A program made the position numbers and the translations under genes. The notes beneath the pieces are model-generated. The model had not been told where the DNA came from and did not search any database. It saw only the letters and a program-made list of their open reading frames with translations. Positions 21,331-30,888 of a DNA stretch of 64,000 nucleotides are shown one piece after another. Origin of the DNA: Rhizobium sp. CCGE531. Its GTDB lineage: Bacteria > Pseudomonadota > Alphaproteobacteria > Rhizobiales > Rhizobiaceae. Numbering within the stretch: position 1 is the first letter of the stretch; the number at the start of each line of letters is the position of its first letter. The stretch covers positions 156,001-220,000 of the forward strand of contig NZ_CP032684.1 of the NCBI RefSeq assembly GCF_003627795.1. Direction: 5' to 3'.

Positions 21331-22023
21331 TCATTGTTTTCGCCGGCCAGCGCCGCCCGTTGCCCGGGACTGACCGCCGTTGCGGTACCGTTCGAGCAGG
21401 TTTGCGCGCTTCACTACACCTTCACCCGCCCGCCCCGCAAGCGCTGCGGCATGGATAAAAGCGTTCTGGCCCATCAGTTCTTCCATTTCCGTCTCCGTGA
21501 AAACACGGAACGACGGTATTTCCTTTTCGGTCTCCATGCCGAGATGCCAGGCCTTTCGCGCCTGGTCGATCTTGCGGACGCCATCGGCAGCGGCGTCGAT
21601 CGCATGGAACACGGCGAGTGCCGAACCGTTGCGAACGGAGCCGTCGACCTTTGACGAGCCATTGACGAACTGGCTCGCTTTGCGTGCCATGTGCATCATC
21701 CCGGCCAGCTGCGCCACAAGAAGCCGGTCGACGATGGCGCCGAGATCGCTCGGTGCCGTCACCTCCGCCTTCAGGGCGCGAGCAAACAATTTCTTCGCCA
21801 CCGCCTTGTCCACCAGTGCCCGGTCAAGCTTGACCCAGCAGCCGCGTCCCGGCAGCTGCCGCTTCAGATCGGGAACAACGGTCCCGTCGGGAGCGGCTAC
21901 GAAGCGGATCAGCTCGTCTGGCGATCCGCTTTCGCGTGTTACGATACACATGCGGCCGTTTGCGTCGTCACCCCCGAGATCGTCGTCTTCAGGCGGTGCG
22001 CTCGGCCCCTCGGTGATCGTCAT
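21331..22023 (-). CDS. RNA-binding protein, YlxR (DUF448) family with extra C-terminal domain
   Basis: Residues about 22-95 are the YlxR fold: GRMCIVTRESGSPDELIRFV, PDGTVVPDLKRQLPGRGCWV and KLFARALKAEV. The family occurs between nusA and infB in many bacteria and binds RNA or RNase P in some. The C-terminal half (DRLLVAQLAGMMHMARKASQ onward) resembles the L7Ae-like extension seen in alphaproteobacteria. The start overlaps the nusA stop as ATGA, which implies translational coupling. Its 230 residues are about twice the Gram-positive YlxR length, as expected for this group. Confidence 0.88.
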   Translation of the reverse strand: MTITEGPSAPPEDDDLGGDDANGRMCIVTRESGSPDELIRFVAAPDGTVVPDLKRQLPGRGCWVKLDRALVDKAVAKKLFARALKAEVTAPSDLGAIVDRLLVAQLAGMMHMARKASQFVNGSSKVDGSVRNGSALAVFHAIDAAADGVRKIDQARKAWHLGMETEKEIPSFRVFTETEMEELMGQNAFIHAAALAGRAGEGVVKRANLLERYRNGGQSRATGGAGRRKQ

Positions 22024-23627
22024 GCTTCTTGCTCGGCTTCATCCTCCGCGACCTCTTCGGTCGTCCCAGCGGCGAGATCGGCCTCGGTGATCCAGCCGGC
22101 CAGCAGGCGAGCCTGCACGACCATCTGTTCGGCTTCGACGCGCGAGACTTCGAGCTTGGAAAACAGGCCCTCGAACTTCTTCGTCTCGCCGTTCTTGCGT
22201 TCGCTCCAGCCGACGAGGTCATCGGCGGCACAGCCGGCAAAGTCTTCGATCGTCTTGATGCCGTCCTCGCCGAGGGCGACCATCATCTGCGCGGTCATGC
22301 CGTTGATCTCACGCAGCTCGTCGGCTACGCCGAGCGACTTGCGCTTCTCGTCCATTTCGGCATCGAGCTTCTCGAGATATTCGCGGGCGCGGGTCTGGAT
22401 TTCCTGGGCGGTGTCTTCGTCGAAACCGTCAATGGAGGAGATTTCCTCGAGATCGACGTAAGCCAGCTCCTCGACGGCGGCAAAGCCTTCGGAGGCCAGA
22501 ACCTGGCCGACCATTTCGTCCACATCGAGCGCGTCCATGAACAGGTTGGTGCGCTCGTTGAATTCCTTTTGACGGCGCTCCGATTCCTCGGCTTCCGTCA
22601 TGATGTCGATATCCCAGCCGGTCAGCTGCGAGGCGAGGCGGACGTTCTGGCCGCGGCGGCCGATGGCCAGCGACAGCTGCTCGTCCGGAACCACGACTTC
22701 GATGCGCTCTGCGTCCTCGTCAAGGACGACCTTGGCGACTTCGGCCGGCTGCAGCGCGTTGACGACGAAGTTCGCCGGCTCGCTGGACCAGGGAATGATG
22801 TCGATCTTTTCGCCCTGCAGTTCGCCGACGACGGCCTGGACGCGCGAACCGCGCATACCGACGCAGGCGCCGACCGGATCGATCGACGAGTCGTTCGAAA
22901 TGACGGCGATCTTGGCGCGCGAGCCCGGATCGCGGGCAACCGACTTCACCTGGATGATGCCGTCGTAGATTTCGGGCACTTCCATGGTGAAGAGCTTGAC
23001 CATGAACTGCGGATGCGTGCGCGACAGGAAGATCTGCGGGCCGCGCTGTTCGCGGCGCACGTCGTAGACATAGGCGCGGACGCGATCGCCGTAGCGGAAG
23101 TTCTCGCGCGGGATCATCTCGTCGCGGCGGATGATGCCTTCGCCGCGGCCGAGGTCGACGATGACGTTGCCGTATTCGACGCGCTTGACCGTACCGTTGA
23201 CGATTTCGCCGACACGATCCTTGAATTCGTCGAACTGGCGGTCACGCTCGGCTTCGCGCACCTTCTGCACGATGACCTGCTTGGCCGACTGGGCGGCGAT
23301 GCGGCCGAAATCCATCGGCGGCAGCGGATCGGCGATGAAATCGCCAAGGGCGGCGTCCGGGTTGCGGTCGCGGGCCAGTTCCAGCGGGATCTGCGTGGAA
23401 TAGTCTTCGGCTTTCTCGACGACTTCGAGCAGGCGCTGCAGGCGGATTTCGCCGGTCTTCGGGTTGATGTCGGCGCGGATGTTCGACTCCGTGCCGTAAC
23501 GCGAACGCGCGGCCTTCTGGATCGCGTCCGCCATTGCGGCAAGCACGATCTCGCGGTCGATGACCTTTTCGCGCGCCACTGCATCTGCGATCTGCAGAAG
23601 TTCTAGCCGGTTCGCACTGACTGCCAT
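22020..23627 (-). CDS. nusA: Transcription termination/antitermination factor NusA
   Basis: NusA binds RNA polymerase and nascent RNA to control pausing and termination. The 535-residue protein has the N-terminal polymerase-binding domain (1 to about 125), an S1 domain ([16 protein letters not shown]), two KH domains ([19 protein letters not shown] and [19 protein letters not shown]) and two C-terminal helix-hairpin repeats ending in an acidic tail. It lies between rimP and the ylxR-like gene on one strand. Confidence 0.96.
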   Translation of the reverse strand: MAVSANRLELLQIADAVAREKVIDREIVLAAMADAIQKAARSRYGTESNIRADINPKTGEIRLQRLLEVVEKAEDYSTQIPLELARDRNPDAALGDFIADPLPPMDFGRIAAQSAKQVIVQKVREAERDRQFDEFKDRVGEIVNGTVKRVEYGNVIVDLGRGEGIIRRDEMIPRENFRYGDRVRAYVYDVRREQRGPQIFLSRTHPQFMVKLFTMEVPEIYDGIIQVKSVARDPGSRAKIAVISNDSSIDPVGACVGMRGSRVQAVVGELQGEKIDIIPWSSEPANFVVNALQPAEVAKVVLDEDAERIEVVVPDEQLSLAIGRRGQNVRLASQLTGWDIDIMTEAEESERRQKEFNERTNLFMDALDVDEMVGQVLASEGFAAVEELAYVDLEEISSIDGFDEDTAQEIQTRAREYLEKLDAEMDEKRKSLGVADELREINGMTAQMMVALGEDGIKTIEDFAGCAADDLVGWSERKNGETKKFEGLFSKLEVSRVEAEQMVVQARLLAGWITEADLAAGTTEEVAEDEAEQEA

Positions 23628-23689
23628 TGTCTTTAGTCTCCGTCTTCCTGCCTTAAGGTTCCCGTTCCGTCAGGCGGTTCGTTGATCGG

Positions 23690-24298
23690 TTATTCTTCTT
23701 CGTCGTCCGCTTCGTTCTGGTTCGCTGCCTCGGCTTTCGCCAGCTTGTCGGCGCGCAGCGCGTCGCGGATGAGATCGTCGGTCAGGATCAGCTTGGCTTC
23801 GGCCAGCGTGCTGAACGGAATGGTCACCTTCGGTTCCTCGCCGTAGGCAACCTGGTCGCGTTCGATCGTGAAGCCATCGTCGTTGACGTCGGCGATCTTG
23901 CCGCGGAAACGCTTGCGGTTATCGACCAGGATCGAGGTTTCGCACTTGACGATGTGGCCGTTCCAGCGGACGAAATCCGACTTGCGCACCATCGGGCGGT
24001 CGATACCTGGCGAAGACACTTCCAGATGATACGCCTTATCGATCGGATCTTCCACATCCAGAACCGGCGAAATGGCCGTGGAGACCTCTTCGCAGCCCTC
24101 GACGGTCATGGTGCCGTCGTTGCGCTCGGTCATGACTTGCAGCGTCAGGCCGTTCTGGTTCAAGAGGCGTACGCGCACCAGGCGAAAGCCCATGCCGACG
24201 AGCACCGGCTCGATGATGGCGGCGACACGCTGGTCAAGGCCGGTTTCGACGATCAGCCTGGGTTCATTGGTATTGTCTGCGTTTGTCACGTCCGACAA
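23690..24298 (-). CDS. rimP: Ribosome maturation factor RimP
   Basis: RimP is needed for 30S maturation. The 202-residue protein has the family core [31 protein letters not shown] and [20 protein letters not shown], and an acidic C-terminus (NEADDEEE). The start is assigned to TTG at 24298 because AGGAG lies eight bases upstream and [14 protein letters not shown] matches rhizobial homologues; the ATG at 24325 lies before that ribosome site. It is the first gene of the nusA/infB operon and follows a terminator of the upstream gene. Confidence 0.93.
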   Translation of the reverse strand: MSDVTNADNTNEPRLIVETGLDQRVAAIIEPVLVGMGFRLVRVRLLNQNGLTLQVMTERNDGTMTVEGCEEVSTAISPVLDVEDPIDKAYHLEVSSPGIDRPMVRKSDFVRWNGHIVKCETSILVDNRKRFRGKIADVNDDGFTIERDQVAYGEEPKVTIPFSTLAEAKLILTDDLIRDALRADKLAKAEAANQNEADDEEE

Positions 24299-24342
24299 GC
24301 ATTCACTCCTGCAGTGTCCATGCATTCGGGGATCGCGCTAAT

Positions 24343-24373
24343 AAAAAAGAGCGGGTCCTTGCGGCCCACTCTT
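24343..24373 (-). terminator. Terminator of the lytic transglycosylase gene
   Basis: AAGAG-C-GGG pairs with CCC-A-CTCTT (24347-24373). The minus-strand RNA has a U-G pair at the odd position and is followed by TTTTTTATT. It separates the 24458 gene from rimP. Confidence 0.75.
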
Positions 24374-24457
24374 CATCGCACGATCAAGAATTTGATGCGG
24401 ATATAAGCCCGTTCCCGGCAAATTGCAAGGCATTCGCGCCGAAACCTGCTCGGCTGC

Positions 24458-25705
24458 CTATTTGAGCACCCCGAGCATCGAGCTGTCGGGATAGCAGGTG
24501 GGCTTCATGCCGCCCTTTTCCTGCCATTGGCCGATCGACCGCCTGGTCTTGTAGCCCGGCAGGCCGTCGGTGCCGCCGACATCATAGCCCTTGTGCTCCA
24601 AAGCCTTCTGCATGCCGGCGACATCAGAGCGCAGCATCTTGCCGACATCGCCCCATTTTTCCTGGAAGGCGCCGCTGCCATAGGCGATGCGGTCGGCGAG
24701 ATTGCCGATGTAGAGGCCGTAGAGGTCGGAGTTGTTATATTCCTTGATGACGTAGAAATTCGGCGTGACGATGAATTCCGGCCCGTCGCGGCCGGCCGGC
24801 ACCAGCATCATGCCGCTGGCCCGCAGTTCGTCCGAGGGAAATGCCTTGCCGGAAATGCGCGTAATCCCGAGCGAAGCCCAATGCGAGATCGGCTTGGCAA
24901 GGTCCGGCCCCTCCTGGGCGCAGGAGACGGCCGGCGGGATCGTGGCTTCGTAGCCCCAGCCGCGCCCGCGCTGCCAGCCCTTCTGGACCAGATAGTTGGC
25001 TATGGATGCCAGCGTATCAGGCACCGAGGTCCAGATATTGCGATGGCCGTCACCATCGAAATCGACGGCATATTTCAGGTAGTTGGTCGGCATGAACTGC
25101 GGCTGGCCAAGCGCGCCAGCCCAGGAACCCTTGAACTGATCCGGCGTGACGTCGCCATGTTCGAGGATGCGCAGGGCCGCGATGATCTCGGTGCGGAACA
25201 TGTCCTTGCGGGTGGACATGAAGGCCTTGGTCGCCAGCACCTGGACCGCCGAGTTCGGCAGCTTGGCGATGCCGAAGCCGGTCTCGCGGCCCCAGATGGC
25301 AAGCAGGATCGGTCCCGGCACGCCATAGGTCTTCTCGATCCGCCGCAGCGCCGGCCCATATTGCGAGGCAAGGCTCCGCCCGGTCGCGGCCAGCTTCTGC
25401 AGTCGCGCCTCGTTGAAGTAGGGGGCGGGGGAGGAGAATTCAGCCTGGCTCTGCGCCTGTTCCTTGGGTTTGGGGAAGCCTGGTGGCTCAAGATCCGGCA
25501 GATCCCAGTTCAGCATCACGCCGGCGAAGGCGGCCTGGAAGGTCTTTTCGGAAATTCCGGCTTTCCGAGCTTCCGGCCAGAGATCCTTCTGTATCCAGGC
25601 CTGGAACTGTGCCTCGACATCGGCCTTCGAGGCGGCGAAGGCTGGCAGAGGGAGGAGGGCGAGGAGGAGGATAAGGATAAGGAGCCGCAGAATATACCGC
25701 GACAT
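24458..25705 (-). CDS. Lytic murein transglycosylase (MltB-type, SLT_2) with peptidoglycan-binding domain
   Basis: The enzyme cleaves peptidoglycan glycan strands with 1,6-anhydro product formation. The 415-residue protein has a signal peptide (MSRYILRLLILILLLALL, cleavage near AFA-A at 25), the MltB-type domain with catalytic Glu141 in WGRETGFG, GSWAGALGQPQFMP, and a C-terminal peptidoglycan-binding domain at about 345-400 (MQKALEHKGYDVGGTDG). The ATG at 25705 is where the signal peptide begins; the frame upstream is repeat DNA. The GAGGGGGG just before the ATG comes from a repeat arm. There is no lipobox, so it is probably soluble in the periplasm. Confidence 0.9.
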   Translation of the reverse strand: MSRYILRLLILILLLALLPLPAFAASKADVEAQFQAWIQKDLWPEARKAGISEKTFQAAFAGVMLNWDLPDLEPPGFPKPKEQAQSQAEFSSPAPYFNEARLQKLAATGRSLASQYGPALRRIEKTYGVPGPILLAIWGRETGFGIAKLPNSAVQVLATKAFMSTRKDMFRTEIIAALRILEHGDVTPDQFKGSWAGALGQPQFMPTNYLKYAVDFDGDGHRNIWTSVPDTLASIANYLVQKGWQRGRGWGYEATIPPAVSCAQEGPDLAKPISHWASLGITRISGKAFPSDELRASGMMLVPAGRDGPEFIVTPNFYVIKEYNNSDLYGLYIGNLADRIAYGSGAFQEKWGDVGKMLRSDVAGMQKALEHKGYDVGGTDGLPGYKTRRSIGQWQEKGGMKPTCYPDSSMLGVLK

Positions 25706-25889
25706 ACCCCCCTCTGTCCCTTTCGCGACATCTCCCCCACAAGGGGGGAGATCGTTAGTGGCGCGCTCTACGCCATATCCATGGTCCGAAGTCTCTGCGG
25801 CTGCGATATTGGTTTGAGGCTGGTCGATGCCGCAAGCGGCCAATCTCCCCCCTTGGGGGGGAGATGTCACGAAGTGACAGAGGGGGGTA
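25705..25889. repeat. RIME/MITE-like element with 47-bp inverted arms
   Basis: The left arm (25705-25752) and right arm (25843-25889) are near-perfect inverted copies, containing CATCTCCCCC and GGGGGGAGAT. They flank about 90 bases without an evident gene. Each arm contains its own smaller palindrome. Similar palindromic mosaic elements are common in rhizobial intergenic DNA. The element fills most of the gap between recR and the transglycosylase and touches the latter's start codon. Confidence 0.8.
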
Positions 25890-25920
25890 TGCACTCTCCT
25901 CATACGCAGTCCTCTCCGTC

Positions 25921-26526
25921 TCAAATCGCCGTCCGCGCCCGAAGGGCCGCCGCCAGCGTGCCTTCGTCGAGATAGTCGAGCTCGCCTCCGACAGGCACGC
26001 CATGGGCAAGGCGGGTGATCTTGATCTCGAGGCCGGCAAGCTGGTCGGTTATATAGTGTGCTGTGGTTTGCCCTTCGACCGTCGCATTGACGGCGATGAT
26101 GATCTCGCGGACGCCGCCTTCGCCGACGCGCGCGATCAGGCCGCGAATGTTGAGATCGTCAGGCCCGACTCCGTCGAGCGGCGACAGGACGCCGCCGAGC
26201 ACGTGATAGGCGGCGTTCATCGCGCCTGATCGTTCTAGGGCCCAGAGGTCGGACACATCCTCGACGACGATGATGACGGATTGATCGCGCCGCTCGTCGG
26301 TGCAGACGGTGCAGGGATCGACGGTATCGACATTGCCGCAGCGCGAGCAGATCTTCACCTTGTCATAGGCATCGCCCATGGCATGGGACAGCGGCCCGAG
26401 CAGCTGATCCTTCTTCTTGATGAGGTGCAGCGCCGCGCGGCGCGCCGAACGCGGCCCGAGGCCCGGCACTTTCGCCAGAAGCTGGATGAGTTTTTCGATT
26501 TCGGGGCCGGTGACTCGCTTTGCCAT
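25921..26526 (-). CDS. recR: Recombination mediator RecR
   Basis: RecR works with RecF and RecO to load RecA at single-stranded gaps. The 201-residue protein has a helix-hairpin-helix ([20 protein letters not shown]), a C4 zinc site (Cys60, Cys63, Cys72, Cys75), and a Toprim domain ([34 protein letters not shown]). The ybaB-recR pairing of other bacteria is broken here by the AsnC and LysE genes. recF is also in this window. Confidence 0.96.
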   Translation of the reverse strand: MAKRVTGPEIEKLIQLLAKVPGLGPRSARRAALHLIKKKDQLLGPLSHAMGDAYDKVKICSRCGNVDTVDPCTVCTDERRDQSVIIVVEDVSDLWALERSGAMNAAYHVLGGVLSPLDGVGPDDLNIRGLIARVGEGGVREIIIAVNATVEGQTTAHYITDQLAGLEIKITRLAHGVPVGGELDYLDEGTLAAALRARTAI

Positions 26527-26663
26527 GGGAGGCTTTTAGCTCATAAGCTCACGGAACGGAATCATGGAAGAGATGGTTGACCGATGAAAATACCGGCCGT
26601 TTTCCATAGCAAGCTATTATGGCCGAGCCGGGTCGTGCGTAAAGGCGTTGCCGGTCTCCAACC

Positions 26664-27275
26664 TTACCGCATGGCGATTGCTACGGCCGCGCCCGCCATG
26701 GTGCCGGCGCTGGCGCGATTGGCGATGCGCACGGCGCGGCGGCTCTTGAGGAAGGTCCGAGCCTTTGCCGCCAGCATCGCCCAGGAAAGATCGATGACGA
26801 CAAGCACCGCAAACATCGTCGCCACCAGCTCGGCCCAGCCGGAGATCGTGACCGCGTGCAGATCGATGATCGACGGCAGCAGCGCCATGTAGAACACCAT
26901 GATCTTCGGATTGCCCATGGTGACCGTGAAGCCGGCGAGGAAGAGCCTTGCGGGCGATTGCGCATCCGGCAGCTGTTCTTCGGTCGTATCGGAGGCGGCA
27001 AACCACATCTTCCAGGCGAGATAGAGCAGATAGGCGACACCGAGCCATTTGATCGCCACGAAGGCCAGGTGGAAGGTTTCGGCAATGGTCGCAAGGCCGG
27101 CGACGGCACAGGTCAGCCAGATCGCTTCGCCAAGCCACATGCCGGAAAGGAAGGGCAGCACATTGGGCGCGCCCTTCGTCAGCACGCGGGCCACCAGTGC
27201 TGCAATGCTCGGCCCCGGCGATCCCGCCGCAATGAACAAAGCACCGGCAAAAACCAGCAGCGTCGACAGGCTCAT
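26664..27275 (-). CDS. LysE/RhtB family amino-acid exporter
   Basis: The 203-residue protein has about six membrane segments and the LysE-family N-terminus: FAGALFIAAGSPGPSIAALV (residues 9-28), where the SPGP motif is diagnostic. FTVTMGNPKIMVFYMALLP fits the conserved NPK region. Members export lysine, threonine, homoserine lactone or similar solutes; the substrate is not evident. It lies 96 bases downstream of the hydrolase gene, which is divergent from an AsnC regulator; such pairs are often under AsnC/Lrp control. Confidence 0.85.
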   Translation of the reverse strand: MSLSTLLVFAGALFIAAGSPGPSIAALVARVLTKGAPNVLPFLSGMWLGEAIWLTCAVAGLATIAETFHLAFVAIKWLGVAYLLYLAWKMWFAASDTTEEQLPDAQSPARLFLAGFTVTMGNPKIMVFYMALLPSIIDLHAVTISGWAELVATMFAVLVVIDLSWAMLAAKARTFLKSRRAVRIANRASAGTMAGAAVAIAMR

Positions 27276-27371
27276 CGCATTTCCTCCGATCAGGCAGACC
27301 AGACGATATCTGGAAGAAGATTTTTAGAGATAGCACTCCGGCCCGGCTTTTCCAAACGCCAGCTTTGGCAC

Positions 27372-27908
27372 TCAAACAAGCTGCGCGCGAAAGCCCTCGA
27401 AGATTGCCTTGCCTTCCGGCCAGTCCTCCAGTCCGGACGCCGCATTGATATGGCCGCGAGGCCCGACGTCGACCAAGGCGCCGCCCCAGATTTCGGCGCT
27501 GTGGCGCGCATGATCGAGGGAGCCGAAAGGGTCGTAGGTGCTGGCGACGAGCAGGGATGGAAAGGGCAGCCGCTTCCGCGGAGGGTTGGCGAAGCTGCCG
27601 GCTTCGGCAAGATAGATTTCGCCGGTGGGGTCGGGGGCGGCCACCAGGAAGGCGCCAAGGATCGCCGTTTTCCTCATGGGTGCCCAATGGGCGATGAGCT
27701 GGCAGGCGAGGCTGTGCGCGATCAGGATCGGCGGCGTCCCTGACCGGGAGATTTCCCGCTCGAGCGCGGCAATCCAGTCCGTGAGTATCGGCTTGTCCCA
27801 GCTGGACGGCTGGAAGCGGCGCATGCTTGGCTGCTGCCGTTCCCATAATGTCTGCCAGTGGCCGTCGCCCGAGCCGCCAAGCCCCGGAAGCATGATGATA
27901 TCGCTCAT
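27372..27908 (-). CDS. RBBP9/YdeN family alpha/beta hydrolase
   Basis: The 178-residue protein has the short alpha/beta hydrolase pattern of the RBBP9/YdeN (DUF1749/Ser_hydrolase) family: MLPGLGGSGDGHWQTLWE near the N-terminus, the nucleophile elbow AHSLAC (Ser in the G/A-H-S-L motif), the acid DPFGS and the final His in GPRGHINA. The substrate is unknown. ATG at 27908 follows AAAGGA and starts MSDIIMLPG. It is divergent from the AsnC-type regulator, which suggests regulation by it. Confidence 0.85.
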   Translation of the reverse strand: MSDIIMLPGLGGSGDGHWQTLWERQQPSMRRFQPSSWDKPILTDWIAALEREISRSGTPPILIAHSLACQLIAHWAPMRKTAILGAFLVAAPDPTGEIYLAEAGSFANPPRKRLPFPSLLVASTYDPFGSLDHARHSAEIWGGALVDVGPRGHINAASGLEDWPEGKAIFEGFRAQLV

Positions 27909-27955
27909 GTCAGTCCTTTCTCCATAGTTTCCTACGGGGAAAGCTGGCATGTCGT

Positions 27956-28007
27956 TTCATCGATTGACATTGCAATCCATCGGATAAAGCTTGTCACAAC
28001 CGATGAA
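27956..28007. promoter_or_regulatory. Inverted repeat between hydrolase and AsnC genes
   Basis: TTCATCGATTG at 27956-27966 and CAACCGATGAA at 27997-28007 form a 10-of-11 inverted repeat across 30 bases, in the divergent promoter region. It is a candidate binding site for the adjacent Lrp/AsnC regulator. Confidence 0.5.
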
Positions 28008-28020
28008 TTGAAGGTGAGGG

Positions 28021-28497
28021 ATGGATAGTATCGAAAGAGGGCTGGATCCGACGGATCTGTCGATCATCGAGATCCTGCAGCAGGATGGGCGAATCTCGGT
28101 GTCGGAACTCGGCCGCCGCGTCGGCCTTTCGCAGCCGGCCGCTTCGGAGCGGCTGAAGCGGCTGGAGGAGCGCGGCGTCATTGCCGGCTACCGCGCGGTC
28201 GTCGATCCCGCCGCCGTCGGGCTCGGCATGATGGCGGTCATCCGGCTGCGGACGACGCATGAACACATCCGGCCCTATCTGAAGCAGTTTTCCGAAATGC
28301 CCGAGATTATCGAGGTCTTGAGGCTGACGGGCGAGGATTGCTTCCTGCTCAAGGTTCTCGTGCCGACACCATCGGACCTTGAAACCATCGTCGATTCCAT
28401 TGCCCGCCATGGCGCGGTAACGACGTCGCTGGTGCTGCGAAATGAGCCAATAAAGGCGATCGGCCGCGATCTCATTCGCAAGGCGATCGCCCTCTGA
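28021..28497 (+). CDS. Lrp/AsnC family transcriptional regulator
   Basis: The 158-residue protein has an N-terminal helix-turn-helix (LQQDGRISVSELGRRVGLSQ, then AASERLKRLEERGVI) and a C-terminal RAM/ligand domain (VIRLRTTHEHIRPYL, VLRLTGEDCFLLKV). These proteins form octamers or dimers of dimers and respond to amino acids. It is divergent from the hydrolase and the LysE exporter, an arrangement that suggests control of the exporter. Confidence 0.92.
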   Translation: MDSIERGLDPTDLSIIEILQQDGRISVSELGRRVGLSQPAASERLKRLEERGVIAGYRAVVDPAAVGLGMMAVIRLRTTHEHIRPYLKQFSEMPEIIEVLRLTGEDCFLLKVLVPTPSDLETIVDSIARHGAVTTSLVLRNEPIKAIGRDLIRKAIAL

Positions 28498-28515
28498 GAG
28501 AGTAAGATGCCGGCC

Positions 28516-28845
28516 TCAGAACGGCAGCTTGAAGCCGGGCGGGATCGGCAGGCCGGCGGTCAGTTCGCGGGTCTTTTCGGCGGCGATCGCCTCGGCCTTT
28601 TCCTGGGCATCCTTGTTGGCGGCAACGATCAGGTCCTCGAGGATCTCGACATCGTCTTCCTTGAAGAGCGACGGATCGATCTTGATGCCGAGCATCACGC
28701 CCTTGCCGTTGACGGTGGCGGTGACGAGGCCGCCGCCGGCCTTGCCTTCGACGCGAATGTCGGCGATCTCCGACTGCATCTTCTCCATCTTGGCCTGCAT
28801 TTCCTTAACTTTGCCCATCATGCCCATGATGTCGCGCATCGTCAT
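28516..28845 (-). CDS. YbaB/EbfC family nucleoid-associated protein
   Basis: The 109-residue protein starts [20 protein letters not shown] and has the coiled, basic-acidic YbaB pattern with [20 protein letters not shown] in the middle. YbaB/EbfC dimers bind DNA like tweezers. Either ATG 28845 or ATG 28839 could start it; AGAAGGA sits better for the second. It is downstream of dnaX on the same strand, a conserved pairing, 99 bases away. Confidence 0.93.
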   Translation of the reverse strand: MTMRDIMGMMGKVKEMQAKMEKMQSEIADIRVEGKAGGGLVTATVNGKGVMLGIKIDPSLFKEDDVEILEDLIVAANKDAQEKAEAIAAEKTRELTAGLPIPPGFKLPF

Positions 28846-28944
28846 TGGTCCTTCTTCTGTATGCTTCTATTTTCCATCGGCTAAGACGTGCCGCGGGCCG
28901 CCGGGTCGTCGCGCCGAGCGGCTCCGCTGCCTTCCATCTTACCC

Positions 28945-30822
28945 TTAGAATTCTATATCGTCGCCCGGCAGGATATCGCCATCGACGGATTCGGCGGCCG
29001 CCGGCGGGGCGGCTGCTTCCTCTTCATCGTCCGTCTCGGGCGCCCGCACGCGCACGTCGATGATCTTTGCGCCCGGAAATTGCGCCAGGATCGCCGCGAC
29101 ATCGGGGTCTTGCCGCGCATCGGCGACCCGCTGCTTCTGCGTGATCGCCTCGGCCTCGACCAGCGTCGGCTGGCATTCCTCGCGGCTAAGGCTGACGATC
29201 CAGTGAATGCCGGTCCATTCCTTGAGCTTGACTGCAAGCTCGTTCAGCAGCGTGCCGGGAGCGCCCGATGCCAGGCTGACATCGAGCCGGCCCGGCTCCA
29301 GCTTTACGGGGCGCACGAAGGCGCGCACCAGCGCCTTCAGCTTCGGGTCGCGCTTCTGGCCGGCGAGCTCGGCAATATCGGCCATCGAATTGACCGGCAC
29401 GAGCGGCTTCGGCGCTTCGGCAGGCTTCGGCTCGATGCGGCCGATGGGTTGCGAATCCGGCTGCGTATTCGGCACGGCGCGCAGCATGGCAACCGGTGCG
29501 GAGGGCGTCGGGCGTGGCGCCGGTGTTTCGATGGCTCTCGCCACCGCGCTGCCTTGATAGGAAACCGACGATCCGCCGCCATTGCCGGCGGGGGCACCCG
29601 ATGGTGCGCGTGCGCCGCCATTGCCATCGGAAAATTCCGCCAGCCTGCGCGCAGCGTCTTCAGGTGCCGGCAGATGGGCCGCGTGCGCGAGCCGGATCAG
29701 CACCATTTCGGCAGCGCCCGCGGTGCGCGAGGCATTCTCCGTCTCGGTAATGCCCTTGAGAAGCATCTGCCAGATGCGGGAAAGCGCCGTTACCGCGATA
29801 CCCTGCGCGAATTCCGTCGCTTTGGTGCGCTCGACTTCACTGAGCGACGGGTCGTCGGCGGCATCGGGCACATATTTGAGGCGGGTCACGAGATGGGTGA
29901 AATCGGCAAGATCGGTCAGGACGACGACGGGGTTGGCGCCGGCCTCGTATTGGCTGCTGAATTCGGACAAGGCAGACGAAACATCGCCTTTGACGATATG
30001 GCTGAAGAGATCGACGATGCGGGCGCGGTCGGCAAGCCCGAGCATCGCGCGCACCGCGTCGGCGGCAACGAAGCCGCTGCCATGGGCGATCGCCTGGTCG
30101 AGCAGCGACAGGCCGTCGCGCGCCGAGCCTTCTGCGGCGCGGGCGATCATGGCGAGTGCCTCCGGTTCGGCCTCGATGTCTTCCTTGCCGGCGATGGTGG
30201 TGAACAGCCCGACGAGATCGGAAGCGCTGATGCGGCGCAGGTCGAAGCGCTGGCAGCGCGACAGCACCGTGATCGGCACCTTGCGGATTTCCGTCGTGGC
30301 AAAGATGAACTTCACATGCTCGGGCGGTTCTTCCAGCGTCTTCAGCAAGCCGTTGAAGGCGGCGGTCGACAGCATGTGCACTTCGTCGATAATGTAGACC
30401 TTGTAGCGGGCCGAAACCGGCCGGTAGCGCACCTGCTCGATGATCTCTCTGATATCGTCGATGCCGGTGTGTGAGGCTGCGTCCATCTCGATGACGTCGA
30501 CATGCCGGCCTTCCATGATCGCCTGGCAATGCTCGCCGGGTTCGCGCAGATCGATGGTGGGCCGATCGACCGCAGCGGTCTTGTAGTTGAGGGCGCGTGC
30601 CAGGATGCGGGCGGTCGTCGTCTTGCCGACACCGCGCACGCCGGTCAGCATATAGGCCTGGGCGATGCGGCCGGTCTCGAACGCGTTGGTCAGCGTGCGA
30701 ACCATCGGCTCTTGGCCGACCATCAGATCCGTGAAGTCCTTGGGCCTGTATTTGCGGGCCAGCACCCGGTAACCGGTGCCGGTCGAGGCGGCATCTTTTG
30801 CTTGTCGCTCGCTGTCGCTCAT
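28945..30822 (-). CDS. dnaX: DNA polymerase III subunits gamma/tau
   Basis: DnaX is the clamp-loader ATPase and replisome organiser. The 625-residue protein has the N-terminal YRVLARKYRPKDFTDL, Walker A GVRGVGKTT (61-69), Walker B YIIDEVHML and the arginine-finger motif SRCQRF. The four-Cys zinc module seen in E. coli between Walker A and B is largely lost: only one Cys (EPGEHCQAIMEG) remains. A Pro/Ala-rich linker around 390-460 leads to a tau-like C-terminal domain. It lies between ffs upstream and ybaB downstream. Confidence 0.95.
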   Translation of the reverse strand: MSDSERQAKDAASTGTGYRVLARKYRPKDFTDLMVGQEPMVRTLTNAFETGRIAQAYMLTGVRGVGKTTTARILARALNYKTAAVDRPTIDLREPGEHCQAIMEGRHVDVIEMDAASHTGIDDIREIIEQVRYRPVSARYKVYIIDEVHMLSTAAFNGLLKTLEEPPEHVKFIFATTEIRKVPITVLSRCQRFDLRRISASDLVGLFTTIAGKEDIEAEPEALAMIARAAEGSARDGLSLLDQAIAHGSGFVAADAVRAMLGLADRARIVDLFSHIVKGDVSSALSEFSSQYEAGANPVVVLTDLADFTHLVTRLKYVPDAADDPSLSEVERTKATEFAQGIAVTALSRIWQMLLKGITETENASRTAGAAEMVLIRLAHAAHLPAPEDAARRLAEFSDGNGGARAPSGAPAGNGGGSSVSYQGSAVARAIETPAPRPTPSAPVAMLRAVPNTQPDSQPIGRIEPKPAEAPKPLVPVNSMADIAELAGQKRDPKLKALVRAFVRPVKLEPGRLDVSLASGAPGTLLNELAVKLKEWTGIHWIVSLSREECQPTLVEAEAITQKQRVADARQDPDVAAILAQFPGAKIIDVRVRAPETDDEEEAAAPPAAAESVDGDILPGDDIEF

Positions 30823-30856
30823 CGCCCTGCTTTTTGCCCGGTGCCCAGCTTATTGT

Positions 30857-30870
30857 CCGGCGAAAGCCGG
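30857..30870 (-). terminator. Possible hairpin after the SRP RNA
   Basis: CCGGC and GCCGG form a hairpin with a GAAA loop on the plus strand (TTTC in minus RNA), 19 bases past the RNA's 3' end. There is no T-run, so it may be a processing end. Confidence 0.4.
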
Positions 30871-30888
30871 GTCTTGCTTTCGGAAAGG

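Noticed and set aside
28945..30822. Programmed frameshift in dnaX
   Set aside because: No AAAAAAG-type slippery run was seen in the relevant region.
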